64,000 nt of DNA from Psychrobacter sp. 72-O-c (GTDB lineage: Bacteria > Pseudomonadota > Gammaproteobacteria > Pseudomonadales > Moraxellaceae): the NCBI RefSeq assembly GCF_904846605.1, contig NZ_CAJHBI010000009.1, positions 1 to 64,000 on the forward strand. Reading direction: 5' to 3'. The translations under genes were made by a program, and so were the position numbers. Below are positions 55,102-63,126 of this stretch, piece after piece. The notes below the pieces were generated by a model. That model was not told where the DNA came from and did no database searches. It saw only the letters and a program-made list of their open reading frames with translations. Numbering within the stretch: the first letter of the stretch is position 1; each line of letters opens with the position of its first letter.

Positions 55102-55758
55102 TTAAAGTAGTAGTGCTTGAGCCCACATCGCGTCTAGCTGCTCATTAGTTAAACCAAGCATCGCGCCCATATAAGCCACGCTTTCACTTGTACGCTCAAA
55201 GATAGTCGCTTCGTTGTACTCAATTTCAATACGAGCTTTTAATGCCCCATCCTCTATGCCCGATATAGCTGTCTCAATGGCACTGAGTAAGTCATTTTTC
55301 ATCAAGACCAGCTTAAACTGCCTGCGAGTTAGCGCCCGTAAATGCTTACTTGTGTCAGTAGCTAAGCCGAGGGCTGATTTTTGCTCGCGTCCCCATTGTC
55401 TACAATCTTCTACATAATCAGCATAAACGCTAAATGTCTCTGACGATGAGTTGCGTATCTCTTTTAGTTCGTCCGACAAGCTATAACGCTCTGCAATCTT
55501 TGCTTTGACTCTATTGTTGATGAGCTGTACGTGCGTAGAGTTAGTTTTGATTAGCTCAAGAAAGTGATCAGTCATTACGACCGTCTCTATAGTGCTCACA
55601 ATCTCATTTGGCTGGCTCTCTGGCAGCTCCAAGCCGTCAGGAACGCTAACATACGTCACCCCAGCGATTGTACATAACTCCGTTGCCGACTCTGGGATCT
55701 CTAACTGTTTTGTGATGTTTCTTGTGATAAATTTTTGGTAGCTCACAATATAAGCCAT
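55102..55758 (-). CDS. Phage protein downstream of the DGR reverse transcriptase
   Basis: This is a 218-residue protein starting MAYIVSYQKFITRNITKQL. It has a charged helical middle and a C-terminal segment RRQFKLVLMKNDLLSAIETAI...EYNEATIFERTSESVAYMG of a kind seen, from memory, in proteins next to phage tail-fibre genes. GGAG lies ten bases before the ATG at 55758, and the frame overlaps the last 113 bases of the reverse transcriptase gene in another frame. It may be a fibre chaperone or a small fibre protein served by the DGR locus (inference). Confidence 0.6.
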   Translation of the reverse strand: MAYIVSYQKFITRNITKQLEIPESATELCTIAGVTYVSVPDGLELPESQPNEIVSTIETVVMTDHFLELIKTNSTHVQLINNRVKAKIAERYSLSDELKEIRNSSSETFSVYADYVEDCRQWGREQKSALGLATDTSKHLRALTRRQFKLVLMKNDLLSAIETAISGIEDGALKARIEIEYNEATIFERTSESVAYMGAMLGLTNEQLDAMWAQALLL

Positions 55759-56713
55759 AGTTTTCTTGCTCCGCATAAGTTAGTAGGTGTTGCAGTGATC
55801 GCGTTTTTGATGCATGTGCTAGATGTGAGATAAAAGAGTCGAGCTTGTTTTTTCTGACTGCCTTTCTTGATTTGTACAAACTGTATTTTCTAATGAACCT
55901 GCCTGATCGCCACGTCCTATACCCGCAGAAGTTAACGCCCTTTCTCGTATTAGCGATGGTTGATCGTGACAGTGTGAGCTTCAACTCTTCATTAACAAAC
56001 TTTGTGAGCTTAACCCTGTAATCCAACGCCTCATCCCTAGTCAATCCAAACAATAGGAAGTCATCAACGTACCTGCAATAACCTGCGGCTGGCTTAAGCA
56101 CGCGAGTAGCATAGTGATCTACTGGGTTCATGTAGATGAGCGCGAACATCTGCGATAGTAAGTTGCCAATCGGTATTCCTGTTGGCTCTGGATAGTCAGC
56201 AAACAGCATCATCAAGTCGACCATCTTTTTATCTTTAATCTTCTTCTCTAATAACTGCCTCAATACTGGCCTATCAATACTATAAAAGAACTTTTTGATA
56301 TCAAGCTGCAATGTATAAGTATCTGGTCCCGCTCTTCTTAATGCGTTTTGTGCGTAGTCAGCAGCAGCGTGTGTGCCCAAGCCGACTCGACAAGCAAATG
56401 ACTGATCAATAAATGTCTTTTCAAATATCGGCATGAGTGCGTTATATATCGCATACTGAACGACGCAATCTCTAAATGCCGGTGCATAAATGTCCCTGAT
56501 TTTGGGTTCATAAACGATAAACTTAAAATAGGGCCGTGGTTTGTAAGTACCAGCTTCTAACTCTTCTTGTAGCGATGCTAGTTCTCGGCCTAAGCTTTTC
56601 TCAAATTGAAAGCAACCTCTTCTACCGCCTTTGCTTTTCTTGGCACCCAAAAAGCCTTGCCATAGATTCTCTAATGAAACAACTGAGCTATATAAATCAC
56701 CCACTCTCTTCAT
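55646..56713 (-). CDS. DGR reverse transcriptase
   Basis: This is a 355-residue retroelement-type reverse transcriptase. Palm residues are in LQLDIKKFFYSID (Asp138) and YCRYVDD (Asp217, Asp218). The motif GIPIGNLLSQMF (180-190) with IGNxxSQ replacing the usual retroviral QGxxxSP is diagnostic of diversity-generating retroelements. It copies the template repeat RNA with adenine-directed errors into the variable repeat. The ATG at 56713 has AAGG six bases upstream; a longer frame would run through the template repeat itself. Order target-avd-TR-RT is the BPP-1 arrangement. The C-terminus overlaps the next gene. Confidence 0.96.
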   Translation of the reverse strand: MKRVGDLYSSVVSLENLWQGFLGAKKSKGGRRGCFQFEKSLGRELASLQEELEAGTYKPRPYFKFIVYEPKIRDIYAPAFRDCVVQYAIYNALMPIFEKTFIDQSFACRVGLGTHAAADYAQNALRRAGPDTYTLQLDIKKFFYSIDRPVLRQLLEKKIKDKKMVDLMMLFADYPEPTGIPIGNLLSQMFALIYMNPVDHYATRVLKPAAGYCRYVDDFLLFGLTRDEALDYRVKLTKFVNEELKLTLSRSTIANTRKGVNFCGYRTWRSGRFIRKYSLYKSRKAVRKNKLDSFISHLAHASKTRSLQHLLTYAEQENYGLYCELPKIYHKKHHKTVRDPRVGNGVMYNRWGDVC

Positions 56714-56816
56714 AAACATCCTTAAAAGAACGCGCCTGACTTTCGGTTGCCCTACTAGAAATGCGCGCTTACTCCGATTTCGCGTAACGCAGGAAAACGT
56801 CTCCCTTGGCACCAGA

Positions 56817-56829
56817 CGACAACTTGTCG
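56817..56829. repeat. Palindrome between the template repeat and RT
   Basis: CGACAACTTGTCG: six-base arms around one central base, about 16 bp past the 3' side of the template repeat on the DGR transcript. It can form a small RNA stem. Confidence 0.6.
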
Positions 56830-56844
56830 CTTGAGGTGATGCCG

Positions 56845-56960
56845 AGTCCGCCCGGACGCCGATGTTGTTGTTGCTATTCGTCCGAGAATTGTTGCTATTG
56901 ACGATCCAGACGCCAGCGTTCGTACTGTTGTTCCAGTTGCCGCCCACCAGCGCACATATT
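56845..56960 (-). repeat. DGR template repeat (TR)
   Basis: The TR aligns with the variable repeat at 57415-57530 at a constant offset of 570 bp, without gaps. In the 109-bp core (56848-56956) there are 13 mismatches, and 11 are at adenines of the TR sense (minus) strand. It is rich in AAC codons and reads VGGNWNNSTNAGVW in the target frame. It lies between avd and the RT gene. Confidence 0.95.
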
Positions 56961-56990
56961 AAGACGCCTCCCTTTTTTGAACCTTGCTTG

Positions 56991-57371
56991 CTACATAACT
57001 GACTTTATCCAGCCACCGATAATCTTACCGATCTCATCAATATTCACTGATATAGATAAATACCTTTTAGCGTTTAGCTTTTGCACTGATATCTTCTCAG
57101 TTTTTGGATGGCCGAAGTAGGACAGCTCAAACGCCAGTCTTACCTGCATCCTTAGTTGCTCATGCTTAATATCTAAGTTAGTGAGCGTTGTCTTTTTGTG
57201 ATATCTCTTTTGCGCTTCGACGATGTAATCATACATCTCATAAGCAGTGGTCCTTATTCTTAACGCCAAGCCGTGCTTCTCGTGACTTGGGAAGTGATTT
57301 AGATATATATTCAATAGCTGCATCGTTTGTATAAACTTCCTATCTAAATTTGACTCGCTATCTACTGCCAT
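56991..57371 (-). CDS. avd: DGR accessory variability determinant (Avd)
   Basis: This 126-residue, helix-rich basic protein has the pattern of the four-helix-bundle Avd/S23 family: LDRKFIQTMQLLNIYLNHFPSHEKHGLALRIRTTAYEMYDYIVEAQKR followed by HEQLRMQVRLAFELSYFG and IGKIIGGWIKSV. Avd forms a pentameric barrel that binds the reverse transcriptase and template RNA and is essential for mutagenic homing in BPP-1. It lies 29 bp after the target gene and immediately before the template repeat, exactly where avd is found in classical DGRs. Shine-Dalgarno GAGGGGA is ten bases upstream. Confidence 0.92.
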   Translation of the reverse strand: MAVDSESNLDRKFIQTMQLLNIYLNHFPSHEKHGLALRIRTTAYEMYDYIVEAQKRYHKKTTLTNLDIKHEQLRMQVRLAFELSYFGHPKTEKISVQKLNAKRYLSISVNIDEIGKIIGGWIKSVM

Positions 57372-57400
57372 AATTTATTAATCCCCTCGCTATCGCTCAG

Positions 57401-58798
57401 TCAAACAAAATACAAGGCCGCCCGGACGCCGCGGCTGTTGTTGCTATTCGACCGAGAATTGAGGCCAGTGACGATCCAGATGCCAGCGATCGTACTGCTG
57501 CTCCAGGTGCCGCCCACCAGCGCACACAGGTCCTCAACTCGATTGTCATAGAATCGATCATTACCGAATGCATTAGTGCCATCTGAGCCGCCGAGCATAG
57601 GTATGCCTGCGCAAGATGCTGCCCATGCCAAGCCGCTGTTGGCGCTTGAGAATACCTGTTTAGTTGTAGAGCCAATAGCAAAGTTCCGACTTTCGCCCGT
57701 TAACTCCCCATAACTTGCGCCCAGAGAGTCATAACTCGCTGTCATTGCTGCGGTGCCCCACGCATCAGTAGCGAGTGTAGCACCGCTTGTGAGCGCTGCG
57801 GCCTTGGTGGTGGTTTTTAAGGTATAGAAATTGCCATCGGTTTGCGTGAGTCCCAGAGCGACTTCGTACATATTGCCGTTCAGATCCGCAACTCCGCTTG
57901 CTTGGCCGTTGTGCGTGGTTTTTGCAAACGGCTGACCTGACCCTGTTTTTCCAGCTGATGAATATCCCGTTTCTTCGTAGACTACGCTTGTGTCGTTAAC
58001 GTCACGTAGCGCGTTATTGTTACATCCTTTGGGGAAGTTGTTGACGCCGCTAGCATCGTACCAAGCGCAGGCTGCTGAGCTAGTTGAAGCTTGGGCATGG
58101 GCCATGCTAAGTAATGACAGTGCGCGCTGAATAAAGATGGTAGTCGGAAAGAAGTTTGCCCCGCGGGTTTTAACAGCGTCAATAGATCCCGCTAGGTTGT
58201 TGCCCGCTGACCCAGTTAGGCCGCTGAAGGGTGCGTTAGAACCACTTGATGATAATGGAATACCGTTTTTTACTGAGCTAGCAGTACCGTCATTATTGCT
58301 ACACTGGAATTTATCAACAAAGAAGCCGTCTTGCAGTCTTCCGTCGTCATAGAAAGCGCGATGGACTGCGTAGCCCTCTAGCTTGGCAGCTGCTACGGAT
58401 GCGAAGTAATCTTTTGGTTTAACATCGCAAGCATTGACGCCATATTTGGCATAGTTTGGGCTACTGCCATTGCCCCATCGGTAGTAAAACATGGGTACAT
58501 AGCACATTACTGATCCGTCACTGTACCTGTAATTCCCATAATTCTCATGGCCACGAATATTGGTGCCGACCATTGGGTACATACCCGGAGGCAGGGCGTC
58601 TGTCACGCCCGTGCCAAATCCTAGTTCGCCTGCCACGCCGATATCAGTAAGTTCGGGTGATAGGTTGTCAGATATGCGTTTTAACTCTCCATCAATATCG
58701 ATGAAGTTGTCGCGGGTTTTGAGCCACATGGTGTGCTCATCATCCCCTGTCTTGTCTTCTGGTACACCATTACCGGGGTCGGGTAGTCTTAGCGACAT
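57401..58798 (-). CDS. DGR target protein, C-type-lectin-like tail receptor binder
   Basis: This is a 465-residue protein without a signal peptide. The N-terminal part (1-110) has PDPGNGVPEDKTGDDEHTMWLKTRDNF. The rest resembles a formylglycine-generating-enzyme/C-type-lectin fold, with MCYVPMFYYRWG, DGFFVDKFQCSN, VADLNGNMYEVALG and a closing GVRAALYFV. The last 43 residues carry the variable repeat, so surface residues there are diversified by the DGR. Comparison with TR shows N-to-T, S, I and L, S-to-G and I-to-R changes. It is probably the receptor-binding or adhesion protein of the tail. GGAG precedes the ATG; it sits directly after M. Confidence 0.92.
   Translation of the reverse strand: MSLRLPDPGNGVPEDKTGDDEHTMWLKTRDNFIDIDGELKRISDNLSPELTDIGVAGELGFGTGVTDALPPGMYPMVGTNIRGHENYGNYRYSDGSVMCYVPMFYYRWGNGSSPNYAKYGVNACDVKPKDYFASVAAAKLEGYAVHRAFYDDGRLQDGFFVDKFQCSNNDGTASSVKNGIPLSSSGSNAPFSGLTGSAGNNLAGSIDAVKTRGANFFPTTIFIQRALSLLSMAHAQASTSSAACAWYDASGVNNFPKGCNNNALRDVNDTSVVYEETGYSSAGKTGSGQPFAKTTHNGQASGVADLNGNMYEVALGLTQTDGNFYTLKTTTKAAALTSGATLATDAWGTAAMTASYDSLGASYGELTGESRNFAIGSTTKQVFSSANSGLAWAASCAGIPMLGGSDGTNAFGNDRFYDNRVEDLCALVGGTWSSSTIAGIWIVTGLNSRSNSNNSRGVRAALYFV
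57415..57530 (-). repeat. DGR variable repeat (VR)
   Basis: This is the 3' end of the target gene, codons about 424-462 of 465, ending 12 bases before the stop. Mismatches to the template repeat cluster at its adenine positions (56863, 56865, 56881, 56892, 56893, 56896, 56898, 56919, 56928, 56931, 56937). Two non-adenine differences are at 56862 and 56911. The GC-rich end GCGTCCGGGCGG is identical in both repeats and is likely the homing initiation region. Confidence 0.95.
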
Positions 58799-58810
58799 GG
58801 GTTTGCTCCT

Positions 58811-59152
58811 TTAAACGCTCATAAATTGCTCAAAATTGAGCGTGATTTGCCAAAAGTTACCTTGCCGCTGCGGCGTAGATGCTCCAGCGCAAGTGTATTG
58901 TTTAGTATTTCCGTGCGGGTCAGTCCATAAGAAGGGTTTGACGCCTGCGTGATCATCAAGAAACGCTTCGATGGGCTTGATGACCGTTTCCAAGTCGCCG
59001 GTCTTAGTGCCTGACCAGTTCTTAATTTTGTTATTAATACCCGTTGATGTGTGCTGCGCGTAGCCGTCGCCTAACTGGGTTTTATTGACGCGGTACTGAG
59101 TATCAGCAGCTGCGCCCATATCCATTTGCCAACGGAAAGTCTTGATTGTCAT
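58811..59152 (-). CDS. Phage minor tail protein M
   Basis: This 113-residue protein starts MTIKTFRWQMDMGAA and contains FRWQMD, VNKTQLGDGYAQ, VIKPIEAFLDDHAGVKPFLW and FWQITLNFEQF, as in lambda gpM. It joins the tape measure and L in the tail tip. The start at 59152 is used because an upstream terminator (59166-59191) lies before it and the frame's first ATG at 59176 sits inside that hairpin. Its stop codon lies in the ribosome site of the DGR target gene. Confidence 0.85.
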   Translation of the reverse strand: MTIKTFRWQMDMGAAADTQYRVNKTQLGDGYAQHTSTGINNKIKNWSGTKTGDLETVIKPIEAFLDDHAGVKPFLWTDPHGNTKQYTCAGASTPQRQGNFWQITLNFEQFMSV

Positions 59153-59165
59153 ATGAGTGCTCACT

Positions 59166-59191
59166 AAAAAGCCCACTGCGATAGTGGGCTT
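59166..59191 (-). terminator. Hairpin terminator between tape measure and M
   Basis: On the minus strand, AGCCCACT/AGTGGGCT with a five-base loop is followed by TTTTT. Confidence 0.85.
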
Positions 59192-59217
59192 TTGATTGAT
59201 GGGTGATGTTGAAGCAA

Positions 59218-62200
59218 CTAACGTCGCGCATATTTTTTATCTAGCATGCCATTTGGCCGTGTCATCTTGATGATCTCACTACTAATGACCGCCGCAAGAC
59301 CTTTCCCAATTTGCTTGCCGTAAGCATCGTTTGACTCAACGGATGACTTGCCGTCCATTGTCACTTGGACACTGACGTTGATATTAGGGGTGTTGTTGCT
59401 TGAACGATCATAAGTACCGTTGTGCATGGCTTCCAGTTCGGGGCGGTACTTGCGGGTGGTTGGGGCGTTGGCGACGAACTCTTCTTTATGCACCAATCCG
59501 GCAACATCTGATGTACCCCCATTGCCAGTATAACCGCCTGACTTAAAGCCTTTTGGGTTTATCGCTTGGATAGCAGCAGGGATGATACCAGTTTCCAATG
59601 TAGCAATAGCGACCGCTGGTATATTAGCGGGGAAGGGTGCTGATGCCCATGCTTTAGCGATAGTAGCAAAACTAGCCGATTGAGCGCTCGCAAAATCATA
59701 GGCCTTTTGCACCAAGAACATCGCTTTGTAGCCCTTGCTTGTCTCGCCCAGTGCCATGCCGAGCATAGCAGTAATTGAGCCAACTGTTTGCGCTTGCTTT
59801 TGCATCTCTAAATCTTTGATGCTTTGATTAAAGCCCTCGGTCAGCGTCAATCTAGCTTGTTCAGCTTGTGCTGTCTTATCAGTATGCATTTGCTCAAACC
59901 GATCAACGATAGCCATCTTATTGGTATAAGCGAGCGTTAGTTTCTCAGCTTCCGTCTGTGGGCCATTGACCTCTAAACCGCCAAAGGCATCAGCGGCGCT
60001 TGTTTGATCGGTTTGAAACTGCGTAGCGCGGTCTTTAATTTCAGCACTTATTTTGGCGCGATCCTGAACTTCACGCTTCATCTGCTCAAACTTTTCAACC
60101 TCAGCGCGATAACCTTGAATCATGCTGTCAGCGATGCCGGCATACTTGCCTTGTGCGACATCAAAGTCAAACTCAGCAAGTGGGTCGCCCTTGGTGCCGA
60201 ATAGCGCAATGTCTTTTTTAAGCTCGTCCCACTGGTTGACAAATCCATCATAGATTCGTTTGGCCATATCAGCAGCAGCTTGTACGGCTTTTGGGGTGGT
60301 TTTGATGATGCCGACGGCCATGCCTTGCGCAGTTTGCTCCCCAACTGTTTTCATAACACGAGATGGCGAACGAATGTTAAGAACGCTCTTAGCCTTAGCA
60401 ACTGCATTTGATGCCATGTTACCGATAGCGCTCACGACACTGCTTGCACCGTTTTTAATACCGTTAATTAAGCCATCTACAATCTGCTTACCGATGGTTA
60501 GCATCTTGCTGGGTAGTGCCTTTAGTGTTGTCGATATACTGTTGCCAATATTAACAAAAGCTGTCCTAGTCCTGGATACTGCGTTATCCCAAGATGCTTG
60601 CATTGAATTGACTGCTGATTTAACAGCATTGCTTATCTTGTCAAATTCAGCTTTTAAACCTGCACTGATAGCTGCCCAGTTTTTAACAACGAGATAACCG
60701 CCTGCTGCGATTAAAGCAATGGCAGCTACTACCGCAAGTATAGGACTAGTCAATACCGCTAGTGCTGCGTTAAATGTCCAAGTAGCGGCTGCTGCTATAC
60801 CTGCTGCCACTGACCAACCAGCAGTTGCTACAGTCATTACGCCTGCTTGTACAGCGGCTAGTGCTGCTTGTATTTTTAACAGTATCAAAGGCGCGTTAGC
60901 CGCAATCAAAGCAACCGAAAGCGCAGTGACTGACACCCCAAGCGCAATAAATGCGGGCTGATTATCATTAACGACCTGTTTAATCTCATCCCAGTTTTGA
61001 TAGACAAGAACGCCAGCCGCAAGTAATATGCCTAAACCTAAGATCGTTAAACCCATTGGGCTAGCCAACGCGGTGTGCGCAATCTTTAATCCATCGATTG
61101 CTGTCTTTGCTGCGCTCACACCATCAGCAAATAGTTTCAAGCTGACGATAGCGCCCAAAAGAGCCCCGCCAACCAGTGTGACTTGCTGAATCAATTCAGG
61201 ATTAGCAGACGCCCATGTTCCGATGGTTGCGGCCATAGGTGTCATGTTTAGTAGCAATTCATTTAATGCCGGTATAAAGGCATCACCAACACTAGCAGCC
61301 ACACCATCTATATTATTTTTAAGCAAGACCATTTTATTGGCAGTTGTTGCGCTGATTTTCTTAAACTCAATATCCATTGAGCCAAAGTAATCTTTGGTTG
61401 TGTTGACCGTTTCCCCTAGCATTGCCCAGTTATTTTCTAGTACGCCCACACTACCTGCGAGCAGGGTTATATCATCCCCGAACTCTTTACCAATAATAAG
61501 TGCGTTTGTACCGATGCGCTTAGATTGGTCTAGCTGATTGATAGCCTCAAGATAAGTAGTAATTGCTTGCTTACCATCGGTTGCGACTAATTTACTAAAG
61601 TCGTCAATATTCAAGCCTAGTTGCTCAAACCCGATAAGCTGTGACTTAGTGGCATTGTCTAGCGTAGAAAATGACGTTAGTAATGAGTTGACTGCAGTAG
61701 AGGCAACCTCGGCAGGTTTACCCATAGCAATCAATGCACCTGTTAATCCTAGCGTTGCGTCCTCTGATAAGCCAAAGACTTTAGCGACACCGCCGACACG
61801 TTGTAATGAGTCGATGAGCTGTGCAGCGGTGGCAGGAGTGTTGTTTGATAGCGTATTAATCGCATCGCCAAGCCTATCAATATTTGCAATCGGTATCTGA
61901 AACACATTAGCGATTTTTGCCATACTGTCAGCAACTTGCTGCGCTGGTTGGTCAAAAGCCACACCCATCTTTGCCATGACTTCGGTAAAGTGAACCAGAT
62001 CTTTTTCTGCAATACCTAGCTGTCCACCTGTGGCGGTTACGGCTGCCAGTTCCTCAAACGTTTGAGGAATCTGTGTGCTTAATGCTTGCAGCTCTTTACG
62101 CATATTTGCCAAGCCATTGCTTGATGTAAACTCTACGGTCTTATCAATCTCAGCCATTGAAGTCTCAAATGACATGGCGGTCTTTATTGATAATGCACCC

Positions 62201-62364
62201 ATACCAGCAAGCGCCACACCAACACCCAGCGCCATCTTGGCAGCGTTGGTGCTGATATCGCTGAACGCTGACTTGCTATTTTTACGCGCTTTACGTAGCT
62301 CGTTATTATAGTTGGCTGTGTTCGCCTCCATGATTACCTGAATTCTACTCAGCACCGAAGCCAT
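59218..62364 (-). CDS. Phage tail tape measure protein
   Basis: This is a 1048-residue protein that sets tail length and helps DNA passage. It has a basic, helical N-terminus (NYNNELRKARKNSKSAF). The tape-measure domain follows (about 70-350: AATGGQLGIAEKDLVHFTEVMAKMGVAFDQ, NTLSNNTPATAAQLIDSLQRVGGVAKVFGLSEDATLGLTGALIAMG). Several hydrophobic segments in the centre (about 390-580) and a Ser/Gly-rich C-terminus (about 960-1048) complete it. The length implies a tail shorter than lambda's, if the usual rule of about 1.5 angstrom per residue applies. AGGAGG precedes the ATG. Confidence 0.92.
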   Translation of the reverse strand: MASVLSRIQVIMEANTANYNNELRKARKNSKSAFSDISTNAAKMALGVGVALAGMGALSIKTAMSFETSMAEIDKTVEFTSSNGLANMRKELQALSTQIPQTFEELAAVTATGGQLGIAEKDLVHFTEVMAKMGVAFDQPAQQVADSMAKIANVFQIPIANIDRLGDAINTLSNNTPATAAQLIDSLQRVGGVAKVFGLSEDATLGLTGALIAMGKPAEVASTAVNSLLTSFSTLDNATKSQLIGFEQLGLNIDDFSKLVATDGKQAITTYLEAINQLDQSKRIGTNALIIGKEFGDDITLLAGSVGVLENNWAMLGETVNTTKDYFGSMDIEFKKISATTANKMVLLKNNIDGVAASVGDAFIPALNELLLNMTPMAATIGTWASANPELIQQVTLVGGALLGAIVSLKLFADGVSAAKTAIDGLKIAHTALASPMGLTILGLGILLAAGVLVYQNWDEIKQVVNDNQPAFIALGVSVTALSVALIAANAPLILLKIQAALAAVQAGVMTVATAGWSVAAGIAAAATWTFNAALAVLTSPILAVVAAIALIAAGGYLVVKNWAAISAGLKAEFDKISNAVKSAVNSMQASWDNAVSRTRTAFVNIGNSISTTLKALPSKMLTIGKQIVDGLINGIKNGASSVVSAIGNMASNAVAKAKSVLNIRSPSRVMKTVGEQTAQGMAVGIIKTTPKAVQAAADMAKRIYDGFVNQWDELKKDIALFGTKGDPLAEFDFDVAQGKYAGIADSMIQGYRAEVEKFEQMKREVQDRAKISAEIKDRATQFQTDQTSAADAFGGLEVNGPQTEAEKLTLAYTNKMAIVDRFEQMHTDKTAQAEQARLTLTEGFNQSIKDLEMQKQAQTVGSITAMLGMALGETSKGYKAMFLVQKAYDFASAQSASFATIAKAWASAPFPANIPAVAIATLETGIIPAAIQAINPKGFKSGGYTGNGGTSDVAGLVHKEEFVANAPTTRKYRPELEAMHNGTYDRSSNNTPNINVSVQVTMDGKSSVESNDAYGKQIGKGLAAVISSEIIKMTRPNGMLDKKYARR

Positions 62365-62373
62365 GACATCCTC

Positions 62374-62664
62374 CTATGGTTTATTTGCAGTTTTTTGCGC
62401 ATTGACTTTCGATGCAAAGAAGTCTCTTAGCTCGGCGACTTGGTTGCGTGCCTTAGCCCTAGCGACGTTTAGTCTTTCTTGTTCTTTTTGCTCAGGCGTC
62501 AGCAGGCTATAGTCGTATAGCATGAAGTCGTCCAAGCTTCTCTTTTCTTTCCCTGCATAGTTTTGCCTACGCAGAGAAGCAAACTGCATATCTAAGAATT
62601 TCCCACCGAACGGCTCTACGTATAGATAAAAGGCCTGCCACTCAGTCAGCTCACGGGCGCTCAT
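62374..62664 (-). CDS. Tail assembly chaperone T (DUF4035-like)
   Basis: This is a 96-residue protein starting MSARELTEWQAFYLYVEPFGG, matching the DUF4035/phage tail T family. It is the downstream half of the lambda G/GT pair. Its ATG has no good Shine-Dalgarno, and the frame is open upstream to the slippery site at 62745-62751 without a stop. It is therefore probably translated mainly as a fusion after a -1 frameshift in G (240 residues in total). Helical, acidic and basic, as expected for a chaperone that binds the tape measure protein. Confidence 0.88.
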   Translation of the reverse strand: MSARELTEWQAFYLYVEPFGGKFLDMQFASLRRQNYAGKEKRSLDDFMLYDYSLLTPEQKEQERLNVARAKARNQVAELRDFFASKVNAQKTANKP

Positions 62665-62741
62665 GTTGTTGTCGATCCATTCGACTGTTTTACATAAGTG
62701 TGCGGCAAGCCTGAATTTAAATATCCGTAGAGGGTGGGCTA

Positions 62742-63095
62742 TTAGTTTTTTGCGGCGTCTTCTTTACCTTCAGGTTGTAGTGCGTTTAGTTTGCTTGAGA
62801 AGTCATACACCTTGGACACAATAGCGGCTGGGAAGCTTTTGACCAGCTCGATATCGTCATCATTGAATTCTAGTACGCCATCGGCATCACAGACTGAGTA
62901 GACAAAGATAGTGGCTCGCACACCCTTGGTCTCTACCTCTTTCTGCATCAGGTGTTCCAGCCCCTCACGCTCGGCAGCAGTCATTTCCTTGATAAATACT
63001 TCACCCAGCTCGGGAATATCCAGTGGCTTGACGGTGGTCTTTAACTTGATAAAGTCCGCTTTGCTTAGTACTTTTTTAGAGGCTTTCTGGGTCAT
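62742..63095 (-). CDS. Tail assembly chaperone G
   Basis: This is a 117-residue protein starting MTQKASKKVLSKADFIKLKTTVKPLDI, with EVFIKEMTAAEREGLEHLM and AAIVSKVYDFSSKLN. It corresponds to lambda gpG-type tail chaperones. The last codons are GCA AAA AAC TAA, which holds the heptamer A AAA AAC in the correct phase for -1 slippage. The shift extends the product into T by 27 linker residues and 96 more. In lambda the G:GT ratio is fixed by such slippage and is needed for tail assembly. Confidence 0.88.
   Translation of the reverse strand: MTQKASKKVLSKADFIKLKTTVKPLDIPELGEVFIKEMTAAEREGLEHLMQKEVETKGVRATIFVYSVCDADGVLEFNDDDIELVKSFPAAIVSKVYDFSSKLNALQPEGKEDAAKN
62745..62751 (-). other. Slippery heptamer for -1 programmed frameshift (G to GT)
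   Basis: On the minus strand, A AAA AAC is in zero-frame phase (GCA AAA AAC) directly before the TAA of G. The -1 frame is open through to the T gene. Confidence 0.85.
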
Positions 63096-63126
63096 TTCAT
63101 TGCTCGCTTATTATTTATAAACAAAG

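Noticed and set aside
55646..56713. Group II intron or retron reverse transcriptase
   Set aside because: No intron RNA domain, maturase region or msr/msd was seen, while Avd, TR and VR are adjacent and the IGNxxSQ motif is DGR-like.
56755..56955. Minus-strand ORF of 66 residues in the template repeat
   Set aside because: It overlaps the TR in another frame; a matching frame exists over the VR (57397-57681). Both arise from the repeat and not from selection for protein.
60260..60697. 145-residue + strand ORF inside the tape measure gene
   Set aside because: It lies antisense to a strongly supported long gene and is hydrophobic only because of its Ala/Leu-rich complement.
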